From NCBI RefSeq assembly GCF_000313135.1, contig NW_004457712.1, positions 1,310,822-1,374,821 of the forward strand: a DNA stretch of 64,000 nucleotides, written 5' to 3'. Below the pieces are notes generated by a model. It had not been told where the DNA came from and made no database searches. It saw nothing but the letters and a program-made list of their open reading frames with translations. Positions 63,700 through 64,000 of the stretch are shown here, one piece after another. The stretch comes from Acanthamoeba castellanii str. Neff. Its lineage: Eukaryota > Discosea > Longamoebia > Acanthamoebidae. The position numbers were made by a program, and so were the translations under genes. Each line of letters begins with the position of its first letter. The first letter of the stretch is position 1.

Positions 63700-64000
63700 T
63701 CATGGTGAAAGCGCTGGGTATTCGCCCACCACATCCTTCTCTGATCTCTTCTTCAGCTGCTTGACTTCTTCTCTCAGCTGCCTCAGCCCCTCCTTCACCT
63801 CCTCTTGGTCTCTGTGCGATCGACCACAACCACGTCAGCACGGTGACTCGTGCACTGCAATTCAATGCAAGGAATGGAATGTTTGTTTGGGGGGTACCGG
63901 ACGACGTTGCGAAGCTTCTCCGTGATGTCCCTGGTGCCGGAAAGGAGGTCGGCCTTTCGCTGAGTGAACTCCTCTTCGCCAAAGAGCGACTGGAACTCCT
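63700..64000 (-). CDS. C-terminal part of a coiled-coil protein (partial)
   Basis: On the minus strand the visible exon from the right edge reads EFQSLFGEEEFTQRKADLLS then GTRDITEKLRNVV. An intron of about 85 bases (donor GTACC near 63896, acceptor CACAG) joins it to RDQEEVKEGLRQLREEVKQL, KKRSEKDVVGEYPALSP and a stop at 63700-63702. The arginine codon is split by the intron. The heptad pattern of Leu and charged residues indicates a coiled coil. The gene continues beyond the window and no family can be named. Confidence 0.65.

Overview
This window is nuclear DNA of a free-living amoeba and almost certainly comes from Acanthamoeba castellanii or a very close relative. The two-exon gene at 13238-13786 encodes a 138-residue ADF/cofilin that I recognise as Acanthamoeba actophorin. 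A 5S rRNA gene at 33272-33390 has the Acanthamoeba-type sequence. Genes are GC- and CpG-rich and lie a few hundred bases apart on both strands. They are cut by many short introns, typically 50-150 bases, with donors such as GTACG or GTGCG and YAG acceptors. Gene spans below run from start codon to stop codon and include introns. Start codons and some small exons are inferred from reading frame and family similarity only.

Layout. 1-125 is the N-terminal fragment of a minus-strand gene. 441-6790 holds a DH-PH RhoGEF followed 94 bases later by a BAR-RasGAP gene, a pair with the domain content of the Dictyostelium macropinocytosis protein RGBARG minus its RCC1 part. 7104-15907 carries a secreted papain-family protease, a basic low-complexity protein, the PP4 catalytic subunit, actophorin and a C2-SNAP25 type SNARE fusion. 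16120-18578 is a head-to-head pair, SUMO E1 subunit SAE1/AOS1 and 5-hydroxyisourate hydrolase, sharing a 61-base promoter. 18785-23348 has a VID27 family gene and an acidic LF-motif protein. 23455-27403 has two divergent genes that end in the same paired zinc module.

Two stretches look very different from the rest: about 28970-33200 and 42740-46290 are AT-richer, rich in TG/CA and almost without CG dinucleotides. Both are bordered by RNA polymerase III genes (tRNA-Lys, tRNA-Ala and 5S; tRNA-Ile, tRNA-Gln, tRNA-Met and tRNA-Lys). The first contains a Zn2Cys6-like ORF, a kinase relic and a 1.1 kb unit with 30-base terminal inverted repeats around a C2H2 zinc-finger ORF. The second is built of nested inverted repeats and several copies of a 20-base palindrome that differ from one another only at CpG sites, which is what decay of methylated cytosines would leave.

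Between and after these islands are ordinary genes: an LRR-RING ubiquitin ligase, a CPPED1 phosphatase, a GNAT acetyltransferase, a nucleotide-sugar transporter, an aminotransferase, a mitochondrial gamma-carbonic anhydrase, the succinyl-CoA ligase beta subunit and a DnaJ protein. The right end holds the two most elaborate proteins. One is a membrane receptor with two PstS-like extracellular domains, a kinase, a nucleotidyl cyclase and a second kinase (53937-60592). The other is a minus-strand protein combining a PARP-type zinc finger, an FHA domain, a PBZ finger and a CUE-like domain (60636-63339), which reads as a DNA-damage or poly(ADP-ribose) adaptor. A tRNA-Arg gene and the C-terminus of a coiled-coil protein close the window.
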